Shown: piece after piece, positions 9,275-17,053 of the stretch
Position numbering within the stretch: position 1 is the stretch's first letter
How the letters are laid out: every line of letters starts with the position of its first letter
Program-made: the position numbers and the translations under genes
Origin: CATQGW01 sp965262235
GTDB taxonomy: Bacteria > Chloroflexota > Dehalococcoidia > Bin125
Direction of reading: 5' to 3'
Length of the DNA stretch: 64,000 nt
Assembly: GCA_965262235.1 (NCBI GenBank)
Contig: OZ253504.1
Span: 3,224,001 to 3,288,000, forward strand
The notes under the pieces: model-generated
What the model was told of the DNA's origin: nothing
The model's input: only the letters and a program-made list of their open reading frames with translations
Database searches by the model: none

Positions 9275-10699
9275 TCAGCTCGACTCGGCGGCGGTTTCGG
9301 GTTCCTCGGCTACGGGCGTGGCGGTGCGGCCGTTCTCGACCAGCGTTGCGGAGGGGGGATCGACGACGGGGTCGGGCTCCTCCTCGGGGGCTTCGACTTC
9401 GAGCAGGCCGGCGGTTTCGAGGATGCTCGCTCGAAGGTCGGACAGTCCCTCGGGGTCGGGGTCGTCGATCGCGAAGTTGACCAGCTCGTAAAGCGCGGGG
9501 ACGGGGATCAGGGCGTAGTTGAACGTTTCGCACGCGTTGACCAGCGGCTGCGTCCAGGCCTTCTTGCGGAACCTGGGGTCGAGATCGCGCTGGCCGCTGA
9601 CGACGATGATGCCCTTGGGGCGCGCCTTGCGGCGTAGGAAGTGCTCTTCGAGGCGGCGCTGCAGCGTCAGGTAGACCCGCTCCGAGACCTCCTGGTCGGA
9701 GGCTTCGACCTCAAGCAGCGCGATCGCGCCGCTGTCGGTCAGCTCCGTGCCGGAGGTTCCCGGCTTGACCTCGAAGCCGAGCGTGCGCATCGCGTCCTCG
9801 ACGAGGGCGGTGAGCTTCGCGCCGGCCGGGCGCCAGAGCAGCTCGGAGAAGCGGCCCACTTCGGCCAGCGTTGAGCGGGACTCGGTCGTCCGACGATTGG
9901 CCTCGCGCAGCTCCACTTCCGCGGCGGCGAGGGCGGCTCGCGCCGCTTCGGTCTGTTCGGTGTCATAACGCTTGACCCAGACCGGTTCGCGGCCCGCGCC
10001 GTCTTCGTCGACCAGACGGACCAACAGCTCGAGCACCGCGCCGGTGAAGCGCTTGCGGTCGGCCGTGGAGAGCGGCTCCTGCGGCGGCGGGAGCATCACC
10101 AGGCGGCCCGCGCCGACGCGGAACTCCGCGCCGACCACCTGACCGCCGATGCTCCGCGCCAGCACCTGCGCGCCGGAGGGGAAGGCCGGCGATTGTTCGT
10201 CCCAGACGGCGCGATAGCGCAGCCGCCCGCTCAGTTCGTCGAGATAGCCGGCGGCGGGATGGCCCGGAACGGTGGAGCGGATCTCTTTGCCGTCGCCGCC
10301 GCGCAGCGCCGGCCAGCCGAGCGCGCCGGCGCCGGGCGAGGGCGTCAGTGTGTAGCGCTCGAGCCCCGGCAATGCGGTCACCGAAGGGTGCGCGGCGTTG
10401 GGATGCACGAACATCAGCAGCACGCCGCCTTGATCCATCATCGTCTGCAGCTCGAAGCGCCGCTGTTCGAGCAGCTCAGCGAGGCCGAACGCGAATGCGC
10501 CCGATGCACCGGCCTGCACCGGCCGTCCATCGGCCGAGCGCAGCGCCTGCGCGCCGGCCTGGAGGCCCTCGATCTGCTCTGAGACGGCCCGCGGGTCGTA
10601 GACGCAGGCGTCGTAGTCGAACAGCGACGGCGCGTTGGCGATCGAGTGGTTGTCGACCAACGGGCTGGGCAGCGGACAGCCGACCGAGACGACGCGCAT
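9275..10699 (-). CDS. Unrecognised protein with a possible nuclease-fold C-terminal region
   Basis: 474 aa that I cannot assign to a named family. The N-terminal ~230 residues look like a glutamine-amidotransferase-like or Rossmann-type domain (MRVVSVGCPLPSPLVDNHSI; LLMFVHPNAAHPSV). A helical, probably coiled-coil linker follows (ARAALAAAEVELREANRRT). The C-terminal part has LGFEV...TELTDSGAIALLEVEAS...KGIIVVSG, a strand order reminiscent of restriction-endonuclease-like folds, but with E-x-E where E-x-K is usual. The last ~45 residues are acidic and Pro-rich. GGAGGGAG sits 7 bases before ATG 10699. It converges on lepA. The nuclease reading is inference only. Confidence 0.7.
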   Translation of the reverse strand: MRVVSVGCPLPSPLVDNHSIANAPSLFDYDACVYDPRAVSEQIEGLQAGAQALRSADGRPVQAGASGAFAFGLAELLEQRRFELQTMMDQGGVLLMFVHPNAAHPSVTALPGLERYTLTPSPGAGALGWPALRGGDGKEIRSTVPGHPAAGYLDELSGRLRYRAVWDEQSPAFPSGAQVLARSIGGQVVGAEFRVGAGRLVMLPPPQEPLSTADRKRFTGAVLELLVRLVDEDGAGREPVWVKRYDTEQTEAARAALAAAEVELREANRRTTESRSTLAEVGRFSELLWRPAGAKLTALVEDAMRTLGFEVKPGTSGTELTDSGAIALLEVEASDQEVSERVYLTLQRRLEEHFLRRKARPKGIIVVSGQRDLDPRFRKKAWTQPLVNACETFNYALIPVPALYELVNFAIDDPDPEGLSDLRASILETAGLLEVEAPEEEPDPVVDPPSATLVENGRTATPVAEEPETAAESS

Positions 10700-10795
10700 C
10701 CGCAGGCTCCCTCCGGCCGCACGCACGGGATGGCTGTGCGGGTCTGGCGATGATCGAGTCTATTGCGCAGCCCCCAGCGGCGGCAACGCGGGCGT

Positions 10796-10825
10796 TTGAC
10801 GCTCCCGTACCCGCAACCCTACGCT
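10796..10825 (+). promoter_or_regulatory. Promoter of the SRP RNA
   Basis: TTGACG (10796-10801), an 18-base spacer, then TACGCT (10820-10825). Transcription would begin 7-9 bases later, coinciding with the predicted 5' end of the SRP RNA at about 10834. This is the clearest sigma-70-type promoter in the window. Confidence 0.7.
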
Positions 10826-10833
10826 GCCTCGTG

Positions 10834-11097
10834 GTCGTGCTAGACGGGGAGCTAGCGGTGCCCTGTACCTGCAATCCGCTACAGCAGGGTTGAATTCCTG
10901 CCCGAGGACCCCAACATGGCCCCTACCGACGTCAAGTGGTGTTGAAGCTTGGGTCCCGCGCGGCGAGCCACCGTGAACTCCGTCAGGTCCGAGAGGAAGC
11001 AGCGGTAAGCGGGCGGTCTCGGGTGACGCGGGAGTGCCTGGGCTGAGCTGGCTAGCGGCGGCAAGCTCATGGCGAGGCTCGACGGCAGGTGCACGAC
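10834..11097 (+). ncRNA. ffs: Signal recognition particle RNA, large bacterial type with Alu domain
   Basis: About 264 nt. The 5' Alu-domain block reads CTAGACGGGGAGCTAGCGG then TGCCCTGTACCTGCAATCCG, closely matching the Bacillus subtilis scRNA. The S-domain hallmark GTCAGGTCCGAGAGGAAGCA is at about 10981-11000, and GCCTGGGCTGAGCTGGCTAG follows. The ends pair perfectly: GTCGTGC (10834-10840) with GCACGAC (11091-11097). The RNA pairs with Ffh, and with the FtsY receptor encoded at 27087-28067, to target nascent membrane and secreted proteins. It lies between the gene at 9275-10699 and rsmA. Confidence 0.93.
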
Positions 11098-11175
11098 TAT
11101 TCACCTTCCCTGGCCGCGTGTGTCTGAACGACGCGTAGCTGCTGGACGCGCGCCCGTCCGAGGCGCTCCGAGCAG

Positions 11176-12030
11176 ATGACGCGCCAACGCCGACAGCGGC
11201 TCGGTCAGCATTTTCTGCGCGACGAGCGTGTCCTCGACCGAATCATTGAGGAGCTGCCCGACTGGCCGCTCCCGATGCTGGAGGTGGGCCCCGGCGACGG
11301 CGCGCTGACCGCGCGCCTCGCGGTGCTGGGGCGACCGCTGGCGGCGGTCGAGCTCGATCCGGCGATGGCCCACGTGTCGCGGCGGCGCCTCGCCGAGCTG
11401 CGCCAACCGTCCTCCGCGATCATCATCGAGGACGACATCCTCGACATCGACCCCGCCGAAACGCTCGCCGCGGCCGGCGCGGCGCCGCCGTGGGGCTTGG
11501 TCGGCAATCTGCCCTACGCGATCACTGCGCCACTGCTGCGACGCTTTCTGGCTGAGACGCCCGCGCCGCCGGAGTGGATGCTGATCATGGTGCAGCACGA
11601 GGTCGCGCAGCGGATCGTCGCGCCGCAGGGCAAGCGCTCGCTGCTGAGCGTCTCGGTGCAGTTCTACGCCGAGGCGGAGTACCTCTTCGCGGTCGATCGC
11701 GAGAGCTTCAACCCAGCGCCCAAGGTGCGATCCGCCGTGGTGCGGCTCGAGCGTCTGCCCGCTGCTCCGGTCGACGTGCCCAGCGAGGCGCGCTTCTTCG
11801 AGGTGGTCCGGGGCGGCTTCCGGACGCCGCGCAAGCAGCTGCACAACTCGCTCTCGCAGGGCATCTGGCTCGGCGATGGGGATTCGCGCACGTGGCTCGA
11901 GGCGTGTGAGATCGACCCGATGCGCCGCGCGCAGACGCTGAGCCTCGAAGAGTGGGCGCGGCTCGCCTGGTGGCGCGAGCGCTCCGGCGCGCCCGAGCCG
12001 CCGCCCGCCTACGCGCCGGCTGCCTCGTGA
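11176..12030 (+). CDS. rsmA: 16S rRNA (adenine-N6,N6)-dimethyltransferase RsmA/KsgA
   Basis: 284 aa SAM-dependent methyltransferase dimethylating two adjacent adenines at the 3' end of 16S rRNA. It has the N-terminal GQHFLRDERVLDRI, SAM-binding LEVGPGDGALTARL, the acidic ribose-binding VELDPAMA and the catalytic NLPYAI motif. The C-terminal helical domain is typical (FNPAPKVRSAVVRLE, TPRKQLHNSLSQG). It sits seven bases before ispE, a frequent bacterial pairing. Confidence 0.95.
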   Translation: MTRQRRQRLGQHFLRDERVLDRIIEELPDWPLPMLEVGPGDGALTARLAVLGRPLAAVELDPAMAHVSRRRLAELRQPSSAIIIEDDILDIDPAETLAAAGAAPPWGLVGNLPYAITAPLLRRFLAETPAPPEWMLIMVQHEVAQRIVAPQGKRSLLSVSVQFYAEAEYLFAVDRESFNPAPKVRSAVVRLERLPAAPVDVPSEARFFEVVRGGFRTPRKQLHNSLSQGIWLGDGDSRTWLEACEIDPMRRAQTLSLEEWARLAWWRERSGAPEPPPAYAPAAS

Positions 12031-12037
12031 TCGCCCC

Positions 12038-12991
12038 GTGACCGCCGTCCGCGCGATCGCGCCGGCCAAGCTGAATCTCACGCTCGAGGTGCTGGGGCGT
12101 CGCGAGGACGGTTACCACGACCTCGAATCGGTCGTGATTCACCTCGACCTGGCCGATCAGCTGGAGCTCACGCCGTTAGCGACGCGCGAGATCAGCTATC
12201 GCGACGATGGCGGGCGCCCCGTCGCGATCCTCTCGGACGACATCGTTGATCGCACCTGGGAGCGGCTGATTGAGCTTGACCGCGAGCGAGGTTGGAACCG
12301 CGTGTCGAGGGGCGGCCGGCTGGAGGTGCGCAAGCGCATCCCGATCGCCGCGGGCCTCGGCGGGGGCTCTGCGGATGCGGCGGCGTTCCTGCGGCTCGCG
12401 CGGCTCGCCTGGGAGCTGCCGCTCGACGACGACGCGCTCAGCGCGTTCGGCGCCACGATCGGCTCGGATGTCCCCGCCTGCCTGACCGGCGGGCCGCTGC
12501 GGATGTCGGGGCGCGGCGAGGTCGTGGAGCCGATCGAAGTCACGTCGGCGGCGCTGAAGGGCTGGGCCGTGCTGCTCGCCACGCCGGAAATCCCCCTGCC
12601 TGCCGACAAGACGGGGACGATGTATCGCAGCCTGCGCCCAACCCACTTCGGCGGCGGCGCCGCGACCGGCGCGCTGGCCGCCCGACTCTCGCAGGGCGAC
12701 CGACCGAGCCAGAACGATTGCGTGAACAGCTTCGACGCGGTCGCCAACGAAGTCCTGCAAGGGCTTGAGCCGGCTCGGCGGGCGTTCGGAGTGGCGCTCG
12801 CACGCGTCTCGATCCGGCACGGGCTCGAGCCCGTCGCGCCGCTGCTGGCGGGCGCGGGGCCGTCGCTCTTCGCGCTGCTGACGCCCGAGCTCGCGCAGGC
12901 CGTCGCCGCAGAACTGCGGTCCGGCTGGCGCGGCGCGCTGCACGTCGCTCGCCCGCTCTCGCGCGGCGCAGCCATACGGACGAGCGGCTGA
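12038..12991 (+). CDS. ispE: 4-diphosphocytidyl-2-C-methyl-D-erythritol kinase
   Basis: 317 aa GHMP kinase of the MEP isoprenoid pathway. The N-terminal APAKLNLTLEVLGRREDGYH and the ATP loop GLGGGSADAAAFL are diagnostic, and the C-terminal AGAGPSLFALL is the GHMP motif 3 equivalent. It starts with GTG seven bases after the rsmA stop, so it is probably co-transcribed. It implies isoprenoids are made by the non-mevalonate route. Confidence 0.95.
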   Translation: MTAVRAIAPAKLNLTLEVLGRREDGYHDLESVVIHLDLADQLELTPLATREISYRDDGGRPVAILSDDIVDRTWERLIELDRERGWNRVSRGGRLEVRKRIPIAAGLGGGSADAAAFLRLARLAWELPLDDDALSAFGATIGSDVPACLTGGPLRMSGRGEVVEPIEVTSAALKGWAVLLATPEIPLPADKTGTMYRSLRPTHFGGGAATGALAARLSQGDRPSQNDCVNSFDAVANEVLQGLEPARRAFGVALARVSIRHGLEPVAPLLAGAGPSLFALLTPELAQAVAAELRSGWRGALHVARPLSRGAAIRTSG

Positions 12992-12992
12992 G

Positions 12993-13403
12993 TTGCAGCT
13001 CCTACTCGCGGGAGCGATCGCGGGCGCGGCCGTCGGCGTGTTCGGATTTCTGATCTTCGGGCCGCTGCTCGCCACCGTGCCCACGACCACGCGGATCCGC
13101 GAGCACTTCAACGACCCCTCCAACTGGGTGATGGTCGGACTCGCGATCTCGTTCACGGGCCAGGCGACCTGCACGCTGCTCGGGCTGCTGTTGGGCGCGG
13201 CGCTGTGGGGATCGGGCGACGAGCTCGCCGCCGGCCTTGGCAGTCCCTCGTGGGTCTACACCGCGTCGGTGCTGGCGGTGCTCGGCGCCGCGGCGGGCGT
13301 GACACTGCTGTTCGTGCCAATGCGCTGGCGGCGTGTTGCGCTCTTCACGCTGCTCGCCGTGGGTTGCTACGGGTGGATGCTGCCGCACCTCGCGCTGGCG
13401 TGA
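12993..13403 (+). CDS. Small multi-pass membrane protein
   Basis: 136 aa, unrecognised. About four hydrophobic segments can be seen: ~3-27 (LLLAGAIAGAAVGVFGFLIF), ~46-70 (MVGLAISFTGQATCTLLGLL), ~86-106, and ~113-134. A soluble loop with TTTRIREHFNDPSNW lies between the first two. The start is a TTG one base after the ispE stop, implying coupling; an ATG further in is possible. Function unknown. Confidence 0.6.
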   Translation: MQLLLAGAIAGAAVGVFGFLIFGPLLATVPTTTRIREHFNDPSNWVMVGLAISFTGQATCTLLGLLLGAALWGSGDELAAGLGSPSWVYTASVLAVLGAAAGVTLLFVPMRWRRVALFTLLAVGCYGWMLPHLALA

Positions 13404-13433
13404 CTTTGGGCGTGACCGTGGGCAAGCGGTGCG

Positions 13434-13439
13434 TATACT
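13434..13439 (+). promoter_or_regulatory. -10 element (TATACT) before the PHP-domain gene
   Basis: TATACT lies 31 bases after the membrane-protein stop and 55 bases before the chosen GTG start of the PHP-domain gene. No convincing -35 is present. An in-frame TTG at 13444 would make a nearly leaderless start if used. Confidence 0.4.
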
Positions 13440-13494
13440 CGGTTTGGCCGACGCGCTATCCGCCCTCGAAGCCTGCGGCTGTGAAAGATCTCAC

Positions 13495-14214
13495 GTGGAC
13501 CCAAGCTCCCTGCCCGGAACCATCCTCGACGCGCATCTGCATACCGTCCGAGGAGCGGCCGACAGCGCCCTGCAGCCGGACGATCTGATCGACGAGGCCC
13601 GCCGGATCGGCCTGACCGGGCTCAACATCACCGAACATGACCGAGTCTGGGAGCGCTTCGACTGGAACGCGTTCGACGAGAAGTGCGGGCCCGGCATCTA
13701 CCTCAACCAGGGCATGGAGGTCTCGACCGACCTCGGTCACATCATCGTGTTCGGAATCGACCAGTACTACCCGCGGATCCGCTCGGCCGAGCGCCTGCGT
13801 GAGGTGTGCGACGAGATCGGCGCGTTCATGTCGGTCGCGCACCCGTTTCGCCACTTCTTCGACCCCGTGACCTTCCGCCGCAAGGGCGAGGAGCCGTTCG
13901 CGATGTCGCCCGATGAGGCGGCCGAGCGGATGCAGGTGTTTCAGGTCGTGCACGGCATTGAGGTCGGAAACGGCGGGAACAACAGGCGCGAGAACATCTT
14001 TGCGCTCGAGGTGGCGCAGATTCTCGGCAAGCCGGTCACCGGCGGCTCCGACGCTCACTCGACGAGCGGGATCGGGACCTACACGACGGTCTTCCCGGAG
14101 CGGCTGACCTGCGTCGAGCAGACGGTCCAGCTGCTTCACGACGGCGCGACCGTCTGCTACGAAGGCATCAACATCGGCAAGTTCCGTCGCTTCGAAAAGT
14201 GCGAAGGCGACTGA
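13495..14214 (+). CDS. PHP-domain metal-dependent phosphoesterase
   Basis: 239 aa. The opening DAHLHT is the first metal-binding motif of PHP phosphoesterases. NITEHD, the conserved VAHPFRHFF, and the C-terminal GGSDAHSTSGIG complete the metal site. This matches the TrpH/YciV-like branch that hydrolyses small phosphoesters, 3',5'-bisnucleotides or short oligonucleotides; the substrate is not deducible here. The start is uncertain: GTG 13495 is closest to the conserved domain, while an in-frame TTG at 13444 also lies upstream. A TATACT hexamer at 13434-13439 supports its own promoter. Confidence 0.85.
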   Translation: MDPSSLPGTILDAHLHTVRGAADSALQPDDLIDEARRIGLTGLNITEHDRVWERFDWNAFDEKCGPGIYLNQGMEVSTDLGHIIVFGIDQYYPRIRSAERLREVCDEIGAFMSVAHPFRHFFDPVTFRRKGEEPFAMSPDEAAERMQVFQVVHGIEVGNGGNNRRENIFALEVAQILGKPVTGGSDAHSTSGIGTYTTVFPERLTCVEQTVQLLHDGATVCYEGINIGKFRRFEKCEGD

Positions 14215-14251
14215 TCACGCGGTGCGCCCTGGTCGCACGTCGCTGACTGGC

Positions 14252-17053
14252 ATGCGGCCGGCGGGACCGGTGTTCGCGGTGCTCGCTGTCGAGCCATCGA
14301 CCAGAGACGGACGTGCCGGCCGGGCTCCGGTGATCGGTGTCGTGCGATGTACGCCCGGCGCCGTGATGGAGCGCTACCGCACGCCGATTGATGCTGACGG
14401 CGCCGCGCAGGCTGTACGCGAGAGACTCGTCGACGCGGCGCCGGTTGGGCATGAGGTCGCGGCGACCCTCGATCAGCTTCGCTCGATTGGAATCAGAGCC
14501 ACTCGCCCGCCGCTCGACACCCGTGCTGTCGCCGAGATGCTCGATCCCGCCGCGCGCTCATACGCGCTCGCCGATCTGTGCGAGCGCTACCGACTGCGCC
14601 ACGAAGCTGCGGGCAGCGCGCTTGGTCAAGCGGAGGCGGTGCGGATGCTGCTGATCGCGCTTCGCAGCCGATGGAGCCGACTGCATCCGGCGGTGCAGCG
14701 GAAGCTTGCCGCGCTTGATCATGCGATGGGCTTCGAGTCGCCGCTGCGGGTCTTCATCGACACGGCGCCTAGCGGTCGGGACCTCGCGCCGCTGCGCACC
14801 CGCGCGCAGCCGCGGCGACCTTCAAATCCCGCTCATCGTGAGCCCGAGCGTCCCGCGCGGGTCAAGCTGCCGCCCGGGTCATTGCGGTCGTTGACCGGGA
14901 CGGTATTCGACGCCGCCGCCGGGCGTGCCGGATCGCGCATGGAGCGGCGCGAGGAGCAGCGTGCGATGGCGCTTGATGTAGCGCGTGCGCTCGATTTGGG
15001 GAGGGTGGCGCTGATTGAGGCTGGCACCGGCGTCGGAAAGTCGCTTGCCTACCTCGTCCCCTCGGCGATCTGGGCGGTCTCTTCCGGGCGGCGAGTGATG
15101 ATCATCACTCACACGAAGAATCTTCAGAGCCAGCTATCCGAGAACGATGTCACCCGTTTGCGGACGATGCTTCGGCACGTCTCGCCGCGGGTGGCCGACA
15201 TGCTTGCGGTGACGGTGCTGCGAGGTCGAAACAACTACTTGTGCCGGCGGAATCTGGACCGCGAGTTCGCCCGCGTCGTTGACCCGGACCGTGGCATCAA
15301 TGCTGCATCCGTCGCATTGCTCGCTCGGGTGATGGTGTGGGCGGAATCGACGGTTACCGGGGATCGCGAGGAGCTGCGCATTGCGCCGGCCGAGGAGGAG
15401 GCCTGGGATCGTCTCTCGGCAAGCAACGCCTCCTGTCTCAGCGACGGGTGTCCGTATGTCGAACAGGGCACCTGCTTCCTCGACCGGGCGTACCGACGGG
15501 CTGAGCGCGCGCACCTGATCATCGGCAATCAGTGGCTCTTGATCGCCAGCCTGCTCACCGAACAGTCGCGCGTTCCCACCGCGCCTGTCGTGATCATCGA
15601 CGAGGCGCACTTCCTCGAAGAGGTCGCGACGGACATGCTCGCCCGCGAACTGTCGGAGGCGCAGTTTGAGCGGGCGCTCAACCGGGTCGGGACCGGGGAT
15701 GCCCGACGCAGGAACACGCTCGCGCTTCGGGCAACCAAGCTGGCGCTTCCCGACGCAGCCAAACTGCGCTCGTCGGCCCGGGCCGCGCAAGTGGCGTACG
15801 CAGCCGCGTGGGAAAGCTTCGAGAAGTTCCACGCTGAGTGCGGCGACGAACGCGCGGGCGATCAGCGCCTGCGGCTGACAGCGAGCGTTCGCGCGCGGCC
15901 GGGCTGGCAACGTGTTGAAGCTCGCTGGCGAGCCGCGCAGACCCGCCTCCGCGAGCTGCAGGTTGAACTCAATGCGCTTGCGCAGGAGGCCGCGACCCGC
16001 GCCAAGGATGCCCGCGGTTCGCAGCAATCCGAACTCACCGCGTTCGCCGAAGACGCGCGCGACATCGACTGGTCGCTTGAGCAGGCGATGTGCGAGGCGG
16101 ACGAGATCATCGATGCCGACCCGGCTCTGACGGTCGCCTGGATCGATCGAGAAACAGAGCGCGGCAGTGCGCCAGAGTTACGGCTGAGGTCCGCGCCGCT
16201 GAACGTCGGCGCCATGCTCCACGCGCGGCTTTGGTCGCGAGATGATCTCCGCGAAGCGATCGTGCTGACGGGCGCGACGCTGACGGTCGGCGATCGTTGG
16301 GACTTTCTGCGCCGCCGGCTGATGCTTCCCCGAGCGCTGGAGTCGCAGCACGGTTCGCCGTTCGACTTCAAGGCGAACGCGCCGATCTTTGTCGCCACAG
16401 ACATGCCCCCGCCACCGAGCGATGGTCCGCCCGACGAATACGAGGATGCACTCGCGGCGGCAATCCCGCAGCTTGTCAGAGCGGCCGGCGGGCGCACGCT
16501 GGCTCTCTTCACGTCGTACGCGGCGATGGACCGGGTCGCAGACCGCATCCGCGAATCGCTCGAGATGGCGGGCATCCGCCTGGTCGTGCAGCGCCGAGAC
16601 GGAAGCGCTGTCGAAGTGATCGAAGCGCTGAAGGCCGCTCCGCACACTGTCGTCTTCGGGGTCAGTTCGCTGTGGACGGGAGTCGATGTCCCGGGCGATC
16701 ACCTGTCGCTGCTGATTGTCACCCGCATCCGCTTCGACCACCCCAAGGATCCGGTTCACGCGGCGCGTGCCGAGCAGTATCGGGACGGGTTCCGGGAGAT
16801 GTCGCTTCCCCTCGCCATTCTGCGCCTCCGCCAGGGCTTCGGGCGGCTGATTCGCAGCCGCAGTGATCGCGGCGTCGTCGTGATTCTGGACAAACGAGTG
16901 ATCACGCGGGACTACGGGCGTGTACTACTGCAGGCGCTTGCGCCGTCACGGGTTCGGCGGATGGCTGTCGACGAGATCGCCGTCGAAGTTGAGGCGTTCC
17001 TTGCCGCCGATCCCGCTGAGTTGGGGATGAGTGCGACAATCGAAAGACGATGA
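14252..17053 (+). CDS. DinG-type helicase with decayed exonuclease domain (copy 1)
   Basis: 933 aa superfamily 2 helicase of the XPD/DinG group. It has Walker A IEAGTGVGKSLAYLVP, DEAH box VIIDEAHFLEE and the four cysteines expected for a 4Fe-4S cluster (LCRR; CLSDGCPYVEQGTC). The C-terminal motifs VSSLWTGVDVPGDHLS and RQGFGRLIRS are present. The N-terminal ~170 residues align with the DEDD exonuclease domain of the next gene but have lost its catalytic acids: AVE for DLE, GHEVAATLDQL for GHNVKFDLEHL, GSALGQAEA for HRALADAAA. ATG 14252 aligns with the paralogue start; GTG 14222 is possible. The stop overlaps the next ATG (ATGA). Confidence 0.9.
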   Translation: MRPAGPVFAVLAVEPSTRDGRAGRAPVIGVVRCTPGAVMERYRTPIDADGAAQAVRERLVDAAPVGHEVAATLDQLRSIGIRATRPPLDTRAVAEMLDPAARSYALADLCERYRLRHEAAGSALGQAEAVRMLLIALRSRWSRLHPAVQRKLAALDHAMGFESPLRVFIDTAPSGRDLAPLRTRAQPRRPSNPAHREPERPARVKLPPGSLRSLTGTVFDAAAGRAGSRMERREEQRAMALDVARALDLGRVALIEAGTGVGKSLAYLVPSAIWAVSSGRRVMIITHTKNLQSQLSENDVTRLRTMLRHVSPRVADMLAVTVLRGRNNYLCRRNLDREFARVVDPDRGINAASVALLARVMVWAESTVTGDREELRIAPAEEEAWDRLSASNASCLSDGCPYVEQGTCFLDRAYRRAERAHLIIGNQWLLIASLLTEQSRVPTAPVVIIDEAHFLEEVATDMLARELSEAQFERALNRVGTGDARRRNTLALRATKLALPDAAKLRSSARAAQVAYAAAWESFEKFHAECGDERAGDQRLRLTASVRARPGWQRVEARWRAAQTRLRELQVELNALAQEAATRAKDARGSQQSELTAFAEDARDIDWSLEQAMCEADEIIDADPALTVAWIDRETERGSAPELRLRSAPLNVGAMLHARLWSRDDLREAIVLTGATLTVGDRWDFLRRRLMLPRALESQHGSPFDFKANAPIFVATDMPPPPSDGPPDEYEDALAAAIPQLVRAAGGRTLALFTSYAAMDRVADRIRESLEMAGIRLVVQRRDGSAVEVIEALKAAPHTVVFGVSSLWTGVDVPGDHLSLLIVTRIRFDHPKDPVHAARAEQYRDGFREMSLPLAILRLRQGFGRLIRSRSDRGVVVILDKRVITRDYGRVLLQALAPSRVRRMAVDEIAVEVEAFLAADPAELGMSATIERR

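Noticed and set aside
13333..13494. Longer N-terminus for the PHP-domain protein
   Set aside because: It overlaps the membrane-protein gene in another frame, and the residues (Cys/Arg/Ser-rich) look like a shadow. The conserved domain begins after 13495.
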